Source of the DNA: Gp6-AA40 sp036802945
GTDB lineage: Bacteria > Acidobacteriota > Vicinamibacteria > Vicinamibacterales > UBA2999
Direction of reading: 5' to 3'
DNA length: 64,000 bases
Assembly: GCA_036802945.1 (NCBI GenBank)
Contig: DAIRVG010000007.1
Coordinates: forward strand, 1-64,000
The position numbers were made by a program, and so were the translations under genes. The notes below the pieces were generated by a model, which did no database searches, had not been told where the DNA came from, and saw only the letters and a program-made list of their open reading frames with translations. Positions 8,747-16,926 of the stretch are shown here, one piece after another (positions within the stretch are counted from its first letter, which is position 1; every line of letters begins with the position of its first letter).

Positions 8747-9922
8747 CTAACCCCAGCGTGGCTGTTCGTCGGGACTGATGCCGAGCGAGATCTTGCCCAC
8801 GATCTCGTGCGTCAACAGCGGATTTGCCGGGTGGAACTTGCCGGCGCGCGCGTCGCGGAACAGCCGCTCCAGCTCGCTCTTCTTGAACATGCCGAAGCCG
8901 CCTGAGAGATCCAGCGAGCGATCCGCGATCCGGAACGCCGACTCGACGACCCTGTGCTTCATTGCGACAAGACGGAGGAACCAGTCCGGGCCGGCGCGCC
9001 CCTCTGCCCAGTCGAGCGCGATCGCCTCGACGTGCGGTCCCATCGCCTCGATGTCCATGCTGATCTCCGCGATCCCGTGCTGCACCTCCGGGTGGTAGAT
9101 CATCGGCCGGGTCAACGCGATAGACGATTTGGTCTTCAGCTGCTCGATGAGCACTTCGCGGATCCGCAGCGAGAGACCGTAATAGATATTGCCGAACCCG
9201 ACGAGCGCCCACGTGAAGAAGCCGAGGACGAAATTGTCGACGCCGGCGGCGCCCACCGGGACTATGCGGGCGATGTACTTGTCCGGGATGACCACGCCGT
9301 CGAGCACGGTATCGTCGCTGCGTGTCGCGCGCATGCCGAGCACGTCCCAGGTCTCCTTGATCGTGAAGCCTTTTGTGTCGCGCGGCATGAAGGCGTGAAC
9401 GATCTTCGGCGCCTTCGGATCGCTCGCGTCCATCCCGTGGAGACCCATCCGGGTCCACACGGGGGTCAGGCTGCCGAACGCCTTCCGTCCGGTGAACTTG
9501 TAGCCGCCATTCACGCGTTCAGCGGTCGTCGTCGACAGCAATCCGGGAATGTCGTTGCCGTGCTCCGCGTGGCCGGCCGCAAACACCTCGCCGCCAGCCG
9601 CCTCGCGGAGGATCCATTCGAGCGACTTGTCGCCGCCCCGCCACGCGTCGGCGGCGTCACCCACCCAGTAGTTGTGCATGTTGAGCGCGAGCGCGGTTGC
9701 GGGAGCGTACTGCGCGAGCGTCCGCGTTTCACGGCCGACCTCCACGAGGTTCATGCCGAGGCCGCCAAACTCGCGCGGGATCGCCATCTTCAGATATCCC
9801 GCGGCCTTCAGGTCGTCGAAGTCTTCCTGAAAGAAGCGGTTGTCGCGGTCGTAGTCGGCCGCGCGTTCTCGGCACCTGGTGAGAAGCTGCTCGGAGAGAA
9901 GGGATCCGGTGGCGACTGCCAT
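8747..9922 (-). CDS. acyl-CoA dehydrogenase family flavoprotein
   Basis: A 391-residue FAD-dependent protein of the acyl-CoA dehydrogenase/acyl-CoA monooxygenase fold. It has the N-terminal helical domain (DFDDLKAAGYLKMAIPREFGGLGM), the middle beta domain (GHAEHGNDIPGLLSTT, YKFTGRKAFGSLTPV) with a TRSDDTVLDGV stretch, and the C-terminal helical bundle (LSGGFGMFKKSELERLFRDARAG, the conserved Gly-rich and Arg segments). Spacing and length fit the family. The substrate is not obvious; some members are flavin monooxygenases rather than dehydrogenases. AGGAGGT lies just before the ATG. Next to the amidohydrolase but separated by about 80 bases, so co-transcription is possible. Confidence 0.88.
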   Translation of the reverse strand: MAVATGSLLSEQLLTRCRERAADYDRDNRFFQEDFDDLKAAGYLKMAIPREFGGLGMNLVEVGRETRTLAQYAPATALALNMHNYWVGDAADAWRGGDKSLEWILREAAGGEVFAAGHAEHGNDIPGLLSTTTAERVNGGYKFTGRKAFGSLTPVWTRMGLHGMDASDPKAPKIVHAFMPRDTKGFTIKETWDVLGMRATRSDDTVLDGVVIPDKYIARIVPVGAAGVDNFVLGFFTWALVGFGNIYYGLSLRIREVLIEQLKTKSSIALTRPMIYHPEVQHGIAEISMDIEAMGPHVEAIALDWAEGRAGPDWFLRLVAMKHRVVESAFRIADRSLDLSGGFGMFKKSELERLFRDARAGKFHPANPLLTHEIVGKISLGISPDEQPRWG

Positions 9923-10052
9923 AACTGACCTCCTGCCGCATAAGCGGGATCGAAAGGCAGGAGTATAGCGGAACGCCGCACATGTGCGGTCCGGCGCACG
10001 TCGGGGCGCACAGGTCGTTGCCCGTCGTACCGCCGGTTCACGCCATCTTTAT

Positions 10053-10089
10053 GGTGATTGGACCTGTTTGGCGGTGATTGGACCTGTTT
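10053..10089. repeat. two 17-bp direct repeats upstream of a response regulator
   Basis: GGTGATTGGACCTGTTT occurs at 10053-10069 and again at 10073-10089, a 20-base period (two helical turns). It lies about 65-100 bases before the response regulator start and could be a paired regulator-binding site. Confidence 0.65.
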
Positions 10090-10154
10090 CGATGGGTCAG
10101 CAGACACGCTCGGATCGGCATTACTTCTGCAATCTCTACCGCAAAGAGGGATTG

Positions 10155-10583
10155 ATGATCGAGAATCAGAAGGTCGGAATGGAAGGTGTCAACCCACGGT
10201 CCCCCGCTCGAGTGCTGATTGTCGACGACGAGGAGTCGATTCGGCGGCTGGTGTCGAAATGGACCGATGTGTCCGGCTACGAGGTGAAGGCGGCAAGCAG
10301 CGCTGAAGCGGCGCTGCTGATTATGCACGCCTGGACCGCCGACGTCGTCGTGTGTGACATACGTATGCCGCGGTACAGCGGCCTGTGGCTCATCGAGCAT
10401 CTGCGCACGCTGTATCCGTCGACGGCCATCGTCATTTCAACGGGATATGGCGAGCTCGACCCCGCGCTCATGGTGCGCGCCCGGATCACCGGCTACCTCG
10501 CCAAGCCCTACGATCGCGACACGCTCATCGCCTCGCTCGATCAGGCGATGCACAACCGCCGATCGGAACCGCCGGTGCATTAG
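10155..10583 (+). CDS. single-domain response regulator (CheY-like)
   Basis: A 142-residue receiver protein with no output domain. Start chosen at ATG 10155, preceded by GAGGG at 10146-10150. Receiver features are all present: acidic pair in LIVDDEES, phospho-acceptor Asp in VVVCDIRMP, the Ser/Thr switch in VISTGYG, and the Lys in YLAKPYD. Short basic tail after the domain. No kinase gene is adjacent, so its partner is unknown. It may act through protein contacts, as CheY or Spo0F proteins do. Upstream are two 17-bp direct repeats that may control it. Confidence 0.85.
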   Translation: MIENQKVGMEGVNPRSPARVLIVDDEESIRRLVSKWTDVSGYEVKAASSAEAALLIMHAWTADVVVCDIRMPRYSGLWLIEHLRTLYPSTAIVISTGYGELDPALMVRARITGYLAKPYDRDTLIASLDQAMHNRRSEPPVH

Positions 10584-10609
10584 AAAATCCCAAAACCCAA
10601 ATCCAAACG

Positions 10610-10672
10610 CGAATCCCGAATCCCGAATCCCGGATCCCGGATCCCGGGTCCCGGGTCCCGAATCCCGGAATC
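10610..10672. repeat. CGAATCCC tandem repeat array between convergent genes
   Basis: About nine 7-base units (CGAATCC/CGGATCC/CGGGTCC variants of CCCGAAT). It fills the gap between the response regulator and the convergent TraB/GumN gene. Same family as 4186-4216 and 61465-61541. Confidence 0.85.
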
Positions 10673-11576
10673 ACTGTTGCTCAACTCGATAACCGCGACG
10701 CTGCAGCATCGACAGCAAACCTTCGGGCCCTACGAGGTGCGCGGCGCCGACGATGACAAAGCAGGGGGAAGAGCGTTTCAGGCACGCGTCGAGCTGCGGC
10801 ATCCAGTTCTGGTTGCGCTCGGTGATCAGCGACGAGTACGCGGCGGGACTGCTGCGGAAAGCGCTGAGCAGCATCTTCTCGATGGCGGCGGAATCACCGG
10901 TCTGCCATGCGGTGAGCAGCGCGCGCAGGCTCGCTTTCTCCGTGTCCATCTCTGCCAGCTCGGTTCGCAGCATCTCCTCCTGCATCGTCTCCGGCATTTT
11001 GTCGAATCGATCGATCTGCGACTCAGCGGTCTCGAGCCCGATGACCGGTTTCCCGGCCAGGGTCGCCATGTCGTAGAAATGCTTGTCGAGGCCGAGCTCC
11101 GGGTCGAGGCCTGCCGCCTGCGATCCCAGCGCCTCGAGCATCAGCATGACCATCCAGGGTTTCATCGGTTGGATCAGTTCGAGCGCCAGCGGCGTGTTCT
11201 TCAGTTTTTCCGCCACGAGCGCAGCCGTTTCGCGCGAAACGGCGCGATCGAACGTCCTCCCATCCTGATACAGCCCTTTGGCAAGCAGCGCGGGCCCTCC
11301 TGACGAGAACGGATCTGCCTCTTTGAGATCGATTTCCTCGACCAGCACGCCTGTCGCGTCGAATGCGCGCTGGTAGGCGGGATTCAGCGGATACGCGTCT
11401 GGCGTGAGGGCGTGGACCGACCCGGCCAGGTACAGCACCCCGCTTCCGGACTGGACCTTCCACAGAAAGTTTTTCCCGCCTGCGGGCCGGGTCTGCGCCG
11501 CAACTGCACCAGATAGCGCGACGGCAATTGCAAGGGCAGTGGAAACCCGGATCAGGATTCTTCGACTATTCGACAT
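10671..11576 (-). CDS. TraB/GumN family protein, exported
   Basis: About 301 residues. N-terminal signal peptide (SRRILIRVSTALAIAVALSG..AAAQ) followed by the TraB/GumN fold: FLWKVQSGSGVLYLAGSVHALTPDAYPL near the start (the GSxH motif) and GAAHLVGPEGLLSMLQRRGY at the end (the GxxH motif). These conserved His and Glu residues are thought to form a metallo-hydrolase active site in the erythromycin-esterase/TIKI-like clan. Start chosen at ATG 11576 with AAGGAG just upstream; a TTG 12 codons earlier is an alternative. It is divergent from the cytochrome P460 gene, with only 65 bases between the starts. Confidence 0.85.
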   Translation of the reverse strand: MSNSRRILIRVSTALAIAVALSGAVAAQTRPAGGKNFLWKVQSGSGVLYLAGSVHALTPDAYPLNPAYQRAFDATGVLVEEIDLKEADPFSSGGPALLAKGLYQDGRTFDRAVSRETAALVAEKLKNTPLALELIQPMKPWMVMLMLEALGSQAAGLDPELGLDKHFYDMATLAGKPVIGLETAESQIDRFDKMPETMQEEMLRTELAEMDTEKASLRALLTAWQTGDSAAIEKMLLSAFRSSPAAYSSLITERNQNWMPQLDACLKRSSPCFVIVGAAHLVGPEGLLSMLQRRGYRVEQQ

Positions 11577-11641
11577 GCTCTCCTTATCGGTCTTATCCAA
11601 TTCGGTCGTCAACCCTCGCTTTTCTGGCTAGGATTAGGGCC

Positions 11642-12295
11642 ATGCAACGAACACTGACCCTGGGGCTGCTTGTCTGGGTTCTCGCCCTGTCGGCGCGAAG
11701 TACGCCGGCGGCCCACCCCTCGACGCAACTCGGGCCGCCACGAGCGCCAGTCGAGGGTCAAGCGCCCGCAACTGGAGGTCCCCAGTACGCCGCTGATGAA
11801 AAGCTGGTGCGGCCCACAGACTACCGCGAGTGGGTATATCTGACGAGCGGCCTCGGCATGACATACGGTCCCGCCCAGTCGGCGTCCCCCGCAGGCAACT
11901 TCGATAACGTGTTCGTCAACCGCTCGTCGTATGCGCAATTCATGAATACCGGGAAGTGGCCAGACAAGACGATGTTCGTCCTCGAAATACGCAGCGCCGA
12001 GGATCACGTCTCCATCAACAACGGAGGGCGCACGCAGGGCGCGCTGCTGGCCATTGAAGCGGAGGTCAAAGACCAGGCGCGGTTCCCGGGCGGGTGGGCG
12101 TACTTCAGTTTCGGCGGAGCGCCCAATCTCGCCGCGACCGCTGCTCCACTGCCGACGACCGCCTCCTGCCACAGCTGCCACAAGGCCAACACGGCGGTCG
12201 AGCAGACATTCGTGCAGTTCTATCCGACATTGATGGAGGTCGCGCGTCGCATGGGAACCGTACGCGCCGATTACGATCCGACGCGCAAGCCATAG
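11642..12295 (+). CDS. cytochrome P460-like haem protein, exported
   Basis: About 217 residues with a signal peptide (TLTLGLLVWVLALSA). The mature part has the P460 family opening, RPTDYREWVYLTSGLGMTYGP, then FDNVFVNRSSYAQFMNTGKWPDKT and FPGGWAYFSF, and one haem-c binding motif, CHSCHKANTAVEQTFVQFYP, near the end. Family members oxidise hydroxylamine or act as cytochrome c'-beta; the Lys cross-link typical of true P460 was not assessed. Likely periplasmic. Start at ATG 11642; divergent from the TraB/GumN gene. Confidence 0.88.
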   Translation: MQRTLTLGLLVWVLALSARSTPAAHPSTQLGPPRAPVEGQAPATGGPQYAADEKLVRPTDYREWVYLTSGLGMTYGPAQSASPAGNFDNVFVNRSSYAQFMNTGKWPDKTMFVLEIRSAEDHVSINNGGRTQGALLAIEAEVKDQARFPGGWAYFSFGGAPNLAATAAPLPTTASCHSCHKANTAVEQTFVQFYPTLMEVARRMGTVRADYDPTRKP

Positions 12296-12300
12296 AGACC

Positions 12301-12634
12301 CGAGCCCACCTGAAGGTTGGGTGCATCTCGCTCCTCTCGAGACGCACGTCGGCCCGGCGTGGCGCGCGCGTGACCGCCCTGGACCTGACCCCGGAGCTGG
12401 TGGAAGGACATCCTGTTCGATCGGGGAACGATGGTGACCACTCTGAGTCCGCAGCACCACCGCGTCGTGACGCACCGGACTGCGGGACCAATGCGGAAGC
12501 TCGTGGAAACGTTGGCCGCGAGCGACCCTGGTCGTCTCGCGGCCTTCAACGCCGAATATGAAGCACTCGTGTCCGAATACCTGACAGACAACGTCCGGAA
12601 GGACTACCTGCTGACGCGCGCCACGAAGATCTAG
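12301..12634 (+). pseudogene. decayed class I SAM-dependent methyltransferase
   Basis: Two pieces of a methyltransferase read in different frames. The first (12301-12403) resembles motif I: LKVGC, then RRGARVTALDLTPELVE. The second (12404-12634) resembles a complete C-terminus: WKDILFDRGTM, LSPQHHRVVTHRTAGPM, LVETLAASDPGRLAAFNAEY, and ends KDYLLTRATKI. The pieces abut, so more than a hundred residues between them are missing, and the Gly-rich loop has decayed. It lies 5 bases after the P460 gene. The C-terminal piece could still be translated from ATG 12431 as 67 residues. Confidence 0.55.
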
Positions 12635-12655
12635 CTCAGTACTTGTCGGTCTTGC

Positions 12656-13363
12656 TTACCGTGCCGTGCCGGTCGTCGGGCGGGCCGTCGTCCCGAGCGT
12701 GCGAAGGAAGGCCGCCGCCGCCGCCGGTGGGGTCCCCTTCCCGTTGAGCACCACCTCGTGGGGGGTGGCCGCCCCGTACGCGTCGGCGTTGGCGTCCTTG
12801 TCCGGCTGCAGCGCGCCGCCCGACAGGTTGATGCCCGCAAAGAGGCCGCGCGCGCGCGAATACGCGAGAATCTCTGCGCGGAGTGTCGCATCAGTGCCGG
12901 CCGTGCCGGAGCGTCCGACCGGACCTGCGGCAACCGACGCGTCCACGCCGAGCGCGACCTTATTGTCGAGCAGCTTCTCCGCGCCGCGGCGATTCATCAC
13001 GAGCATCACGAGGTCGATCTCCTCGGCACCCGCCTGAAAGCCCCAGCTACCTTTGGCGAGCTGCATGAAGACCGGCGCGCTCCAGCCATCGCCCGTGCGG
13101 CAGCTCATGACGCCCCGACCATACTCGCCGCCAAAGATGAAGGCCGCCTTTTTCATGCCTGGAATGACGACGACGCATTCCGCCTTCGCCCAAATGTCCT
13201 CTGGAATACCCTTATCAGCGCTGTTACGCAGATCCATGACGACGGCCGCGGCCTCGCTCAGCCGCTTCTGCTCGGCGGTCGACAGATCCGCGCGGGCCGT
13301 GCCAACGACCACGCACGAAAGAACAGATGCGAGCACAATGGCTCGGGTAGCTCGTAGTTGCAT
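12656..13363 (-). CDS. SYLF (Ysc84-type) lipid-binding domain protein, exported
   Basis: About 235 residues. Signal peptide (TRAIVLASVLSCVVVGTARA), then the SYLF domain: helix with SEAAAVVMDLRNSADKGIPEDIWAKAECVVVIPG, then KAAFIFGGEYGRGVMSCR, FMQLAKGSWGFQAGAEEIDLVMLVMN, and GRSGTAGTDATLRAEILAYSRARGLFAGINLSGG. This pattern (G-x-G-x-x-x-C/S, GGSxGxQ, SRSKGLFAG) is typical of bacterial SYLF proteins, which bind phospholipid. Start placed at ATG 13363, because the longer frame overlaps the neighbouring antiporter gene. Function in the periplasm is unknown. Confidence 0.85.
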   Translation of the reverse strand: MQLRATRAIVLASVLSCVVVGTARADLSTAEQKRLSEAAAVVMDLRNSADKGIPEDIWAKAECVVVIPGMKKAAFIFGGEYGRGVMSCRTGDGWSAPVFMQLAKGSWGFQAGAEEIDLVMLVMNRRGAEKLLDNKVALGVDASVAAGPVGRSGTAGTDATLRAEILAYSRARGLFAGINLSGGALQPDKDANADAYGAATPHEVVLNGKGTPPAAAAAFLRTLGTTARPTTGTAR

Positions 13364-13445
13364 AGAAACACCCCCGCCCGAGCGCTTCCACATTCCGTGC
13401 CGTCGCGCGCGAAGTTCGCTCCAGCGCGTCTTCACGGGATCGAGC

Positions 13446-14795
13446 TTATCGGGTCGCACCATCGTTCGAATCAGCTTCATGTGCGACTTCTTCACGCGTC
13501 GGCGCCGTGTCCCCCGACATCACGCTGCCGACCACGCTTCGGCGCGCCGCGGCCCGTCTTGAAAACCGCTCGAAGCTCCACTTGAGCGCCGGCGGTGTAA
13601 TGAGGTCGCACGTGATCACCGTGACGACCAAAGCCGAGAACACGCTCTGATTCACTACGGGCGCACCGGCCACGACGAGCGTCAGGCCCATGTTGGCGAA
13701 GATGAGACCCACCTCGCCGCGGGGAATCATGCCGACCCCGATCGATAGCCTGTCGAGTCCGCGGCCGATGACGCCAAGCGCGCACAGCTGCTTGCCGAGA
13801 ATCGCCGCGGCCGCGAGCGCGGCGGCGAGTCCGAGCATGCCCGGGTCCCCAAACACGCGCAGGTCGACGCGAACGCCCATGATCACGAAGAAGATCGGCA
13901 CCAGGAACGACGCGATCGGCTCGACGAGCGCGACGAGCGTGTGTTCGCCGCGTTCGGTGAAATCGCGATAGTGCAGGTCCTCCAGCACGAGTCCCGCAGC
14001 AAACGCACCAACGATTGGCGCCAGGCCGATGGCATTCGCCAGCCACGCGAGCGTGAAGCAGAACGCCAGGCCCACGGCCAGGAGAACCCCTCCCGCGTTG
14101 AGCCTCGATGCGATCGAGAACAGACGCCGGGAGAGATAGACGCCCAGCACGAGTGAGCCGAAGAGAAACGCGGTCGCCTTCCCGAGCACGAGTCCGATCG
14201 CGCCGTATGACAACGCAACGCCATTATTGACTGCGGTGATGATTCCGGTGACGACGGCCAGGATGATCAGCCCCTGCACGTCATCGATGACCGCGGCGCC
14301 GAGGATGATCCTCGCCTCGTCGGTGTCCGACCGCCGGAGATCCTTCAACACGCGCGCGGTGATGCCGACGCTCGTGGCGCTCAGCGTTGCGCCGAGAAAG
14401 ATGTGCGCGTAGATGCTCGCCTCCGGCAGCAGCCACGCGCCAACGCCCCAGCCAAGTACGAAGGGGCCGATGACGCCCAGCGTTGCCACCATGAACGATG
14501 AGAGGCCGACCTTCATCATCTGCGCGACGGTGGAATCGAGGCCGACCTGGAAGAGCAGCAGAATCACGCCGAGGCGAGAGAGCGTATCCAGGGCGACGTC
14601 GGTTCTCAGATAGTCAAGCCCGTGGAATCCGAGCAGGGTGAGATTCCCAAGCACGACACCCGTCACCAGCTCCCCAAGCACAGGAGGCTGCCCGAACACC
14701 CCCGCGAAATGCGCCCCGAACTTCGCGGCCACGAGAATGAACGCGAGCGAGAGAATCAGCGCGGCGATCGGATCCCCCTGAACACCCCCGATCAT
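13446..14795 (-). CDS. CPA2-type cation/proton antiporter
   Basis: Inner-membrane monovalent cation:H+ antiporter of 449 residues with about 12-13 membrane segments. Typical family segments: QPPVLGELVTGVVLGN, FQVGLDSTVAQM, LGATLSATSVGITARVL, the ion-binding region ILGAAVIDDVQGLIILAVV (Asp-Asp), and a C-terminal MIPRGEVGLIFANMGL. There is no RCK/TrkA-N domain at the C-terminus, only a short soluble tail, so it is a NapA/KefB-core type. The ATG overlaps the stop of a short upstream frame by ATGA, suggesting translational coupling. The ion cannot be told from sequence alone. Confidence 0.9.
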   Translation of the reverse strand: MIGGVQGDPIAALILSLAFILVAAKFGAHFAGVFGQPPVLGELVTGVVLGNLTLLGFHGLDYLRTDVALDTLSRLGVILLLFQVGLDSTVAQMMKVGLSSFMVATLGVIGPFVLGWGVGAWLLPEASIYAHIFLGATLSATSVGITARVLKDLRRSDTDEARIILGAAVIDDVQGLIILAVVTGIITAVNNGVALSYGAIGLVLGKATAFLFGSLVLGVYLSRRLFSIASRLNAGGVLLAVGLAFCFTLAWLANAIGLAPIVGAFAAGLVLEDLHYRDFTERGEHTLVALVEPIASFLVPIFFVIMGVRVDLRVFGDPGMLGLAAALAAAAILGKQLCALGVIGRGLDRLSIGVGMIPRGEVGLIFANMGLTLVVAGAPVVNQSVFSALVVTVITCDLITPPALKWSFERFSRRAAARRSVVGSVMSGDTAPTREEVAHEADSNDGATR

Positions 14796-14977
14796 GGTGC
14801 CGCATCACCAATCATCGGGAGCATGGGCTCGCGGGTGCGTGTCGCAAGCGCGCCAGCCATCTTGGCCGAGGTAACCACGAGCATCAGCAGGAGAAGGATC
14901 TCGAGAGAATGGGTCGGCGGAATCTCCGATGAGCCGCAGCGCGGATGATTCGGGCACGCATGGGGCAATTTCATCAC
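14792..14977 (-). CDS. short membrane ORF resembling a truncated antiporter N-terminus
   Basis: A 61-residue frame overlapping the antiporter start by ATGA. One hydrophobic segment, SLEILLLLMLVVTSAKMAGA, followed by a short basic end, resembles the first helix of CPA2 antiporters (compare LSLAFILVAAKFGAHFAGV in the next gene). It may be a leader peptide, a small subunit, or the remains of a second antiporter. The start (GTG 14977 or ATG 14974) is weakly supported. Confidence 0.4.
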   Translation of the reverse strand: MMKLPHACPNHPRCGSSEIPPTHSLEILLLLMLVVTSAKMAGALATRTREPMLPMIGDAAP

Positions 14978-15031
14978 ATCCGCGATTCCGCCTCCACCGG
15001 CACCAGCCCTGCGCGGTGGCTCTTGTGATTC

Positions 15032-15763
15032 TCACGATTCCGTTGCTTTCTCGCGCTCTTCGGCCACGCCCGTTTGTTCCTCGAACCGCTGCGACACGAG
15101 CCAGCACAGCGACGCCCACAGAAAGCCGAAGATCCAGCCACCGATCACATCCGTCGGGTAATGGACGCCGAGGTACACGCGGCTCACCCCGACCAGGAAC
15201 GTCACGAAGATCGCCATGCCGATGCAGTACAGCTTCGTCACGCGGCGTTCAGCCAGCCGCATCAGCATCGCGCCGAGCGTCAGGTAAATGATCGCGGACT
15301 CCATCGCGTGTCCGCTTGGGAAGCTGGTCGAGGCGACATCGCGAAGGTGCGGGACGACGGTCGGCCGCGGACGGAGGAACACGTTCTTCATGGCGACGTT
15401 CGCCACCTCACCGCTGGCCGCTGTGATCAATACGACGAGCGCGGTGTGATAGCGGCCCTGCAGCGCAAGGAATCCGACGACCGACAGCACGACCAGGCCG
15501 AGCACAGTGGGCCCGCCGATCGCCGTCAGATCGAGCATCGCCGTCTCCACCCACGCAGGGCCGATTGGTCGCGACGGATCGTCGGCCTTTCGAAGCGACA
15601 CGAGAATTTTCGTATCGAGCGTTGTGGTATCGCCCTCCATCACCTCCGACCCAAGCGCGAGGAACCCCCAGAGCAGGAGGCACACGCTGAGCCCCGCGAT
15701 CAGCCATCCGAGCTCGTGGCGTTCCAGCTTTCGAAAACGCGGCCAACGAAAGCGTGCACCCAT
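15032..15763 (-). CDS. PAP2-family membrane phosphatase
   Basis: Membrane-bound phosphatase of about 243 residues, probably dephosphorylating lipid phosphates such as undecaprenyl diphosphate or phosphatidic acid. All three PAP2 motifs are present: K-x6-RP in KNVFLRPRP, PSGH in SFPSGHAMES, and SR-x5-H-x3-D in SRVYLGVHYPTDV. Six hydrophobic segments. Start at ATG 15763; the frame stays open further upstream, but into the adenylate kinase gene. It is divergent from adk with 27 bases between the start codons, so promoters must overlap. Confidence 0.88.
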   Translation of the reverse strand: MGARFRWPRFRKLERHELGWLIAGLSVCLLLWGFLALGSEVMEGDTTTLDTKILVSLRKADDPSRPIGPAWVETAMLDLTAIGGPTVLGLVVLSVVGFLALQGRYHTALVVLITAASGEVANVAMKNVFLRPRPTVVPHLRDVASTSFPSGHAMESAIIYLTLGAMLMRLAERRVTKLYCIGMAIFVTFLVGVSRVYLGVHYPTDVIGGWIFGFLWASLCWLVSQRFEEQTGVAEEREKATES

Positions 15764-15790
15764 ACCGCGAATATACAATTTCGATACTGA

Positions 15791-16429
15791 ATGGAACTTA
15801 ACTTGGTGATGCTGGGCCCGCCCGGGGCCGGCAAGGGCACGCAGGCCCGTCAACTCCGCAAGCGCTGGGACATCCCACATATCTCAACAGGCGCGATGCT
15901 TCGCGAGGCCGTGCAGGCAGGGACCCCTTTGGGACGCGAAGTGGGCGCGATCATGGAGAGTGGCGGACTGATTGACGACGACGTGATTACCCGAGTGGTG
16001 AATGATCGTCTGCACCAGCAAGATGCCAGAATGGGATTCCTGCTCGACGGTTTTCCGCGCACGATTCCGCAGGCGCGATCGCTTGATGAGCTCGTCTCAC
16101 GCCGCGCGCCGCTCGTGGTCGTCGAGATCGTGCTGACCGAGGCTGAAGTTGTCCGCCGGCTCGCCTCGCGAATGGTGTGTGCGGAATGCGGCACCAATGC
16201 GCAGGGCACCGGCGAGGGTGCGACCTGCCACGACTGCGGAGGACCCCTGGTGGCTCGCGCAGACGATCGTGAGCAGGTCGTGCTGAACCGCCTCGAGGTC
16301 TACCGGAACCAAACCGAGCCGCTCGTGAAGTACTACAGCGAGCGTCCGACGTTTTGCCGGATCGATGGCGCGCAGCTTCCCGATGACGTGACGGCTGATA
16401 TCATAAAAGCTGTGGAGTCGATGAGATGA
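15791..16429 (+). CDS. adk: adenylate kinase
   Basis: Cytoplasmic ATP:AMP phosphotransferase, 212 residues. P-loop GPPGAGKGT near residues 9-17, AMP-binding HISTGAMLREAV and GFLLDGFPRT. The LID domain is the long, metal-binding kind with four cysteines (VCAECG and CHDCGG), as in Gram-positive enzymes. C-terminal VLNRLEVYRNQTEPLVKYY fits the family. Unlike the usual case it is not next to secY or ribosomal genes. The stop overlaps the start of the DUF488 gene (ATGA), so the two form a coupled pair. Confidence 0.95.
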   Translation: MELNLVMLGPPGAGKGTQARQLRKRWDIPHISTGAMLREAVQAGTPLGREVGAIMESGGLIDDDVITRVVNDRLHQQDARMGFLLDGFPRTIPQARSLDELVSRRAPLVVVEIVLTEAEVVRRLASRMVCAECGTNAQGTGEGATCHDCGGPLVARADDREQVVLNRLEVYRNQTEPLVKYYSERPTFCRIDGAQLPDDVTADIIKAVESMR

Positions 16430-16845
16430 TCCGCGTTGTTCGTCTCGGAACTCCACGCGCGCGCGGTGAAGGTCTACGCCTCGGAACCGTCCGACTCCTG
16501 CCGCGCGGCGTCAAGAAAGAAGACTTCGCGAAGCGCGACTATTTTGATCTGTGGCTTCCCGAGGTGGCCCCAAGCGCAGAGCTGGTCTCGTGGGCGCTGT
16601 CGCAACCGTGGACTGATAAGCGCTGGGCGACCTTCGCGCGGCGCTACCACAGCGAGATGCGCAAGCCGGCGGCACAGCGTCTGATCGCGCTGCTCGCGGC
16701 CGTGTCGTCCACGACGAATTTCTCGATTGGCTGCTACTGCGAGAACCCGTCGCGTTGCCACCGCTCCCTCCTGGGAGAACTGCTCCAGAAGCGCCGCGCG
16801 GATGTGTTAACCACGAAGGGCACGAAAGACACGAAGAACAAATAG
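16426..16845 (+). CDS. DUF488 family protein
   Basis: A 139-residue cytoplasmic protein of the DUF488 family, biochemical role unknown. The conserved order is visible: KKEDFAKRDYFDLWLPEVAPS, KRWATFARRYHSEM, LLAAVSSTTNFSIGCYCENPSRCHRSLL (the Cys-rich end segment). ATGA overlap with adk. The last 13 or so residues (LTTKGTKDTKNK) are encoded by one arm of a CACGAAG repeat, so the natural C-terminus has been replaced or extended. Confidence 0.8.
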   Translation: MIRVVRLGTPRARGEGLRLGTVRLLPRGVKKEDFAKRDYFDLWLPEVAPSAELVSWALSQPWTDKRWATFARRYHSEMRKPAAQRLIALLAAVSSTTNFSIGCYCENPSRCHRSLLGELLQKRRADVLTTKGTKDTKNK

Positions 16846-16857
16846 GTTTCTTCGTGA
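16810..16857. repeat. CACGAAG-type palindromic repeat at the DUF488 3' end
   Basis: Left arm of three CACGAAG-like units (16810-16838), short right arm ending in TTCTTCGTGAG. The left arm is translated as the tail of the DUF488 protein; the stop lies in the loop. Confidence 0.8.
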
Positions 16858-16926
16858 GCAACCTGACAAATCTCTGCAGCTCGCTTTCGAGGATGCGCTT
16901 CAGATCAGAACGATCCGAGCGATACG

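Noticed and set aside
10610..10672. Possible CRISPR array
   Set aside because: The units are 7 bases in direct tandem with no spacers; no cas genes nearby.
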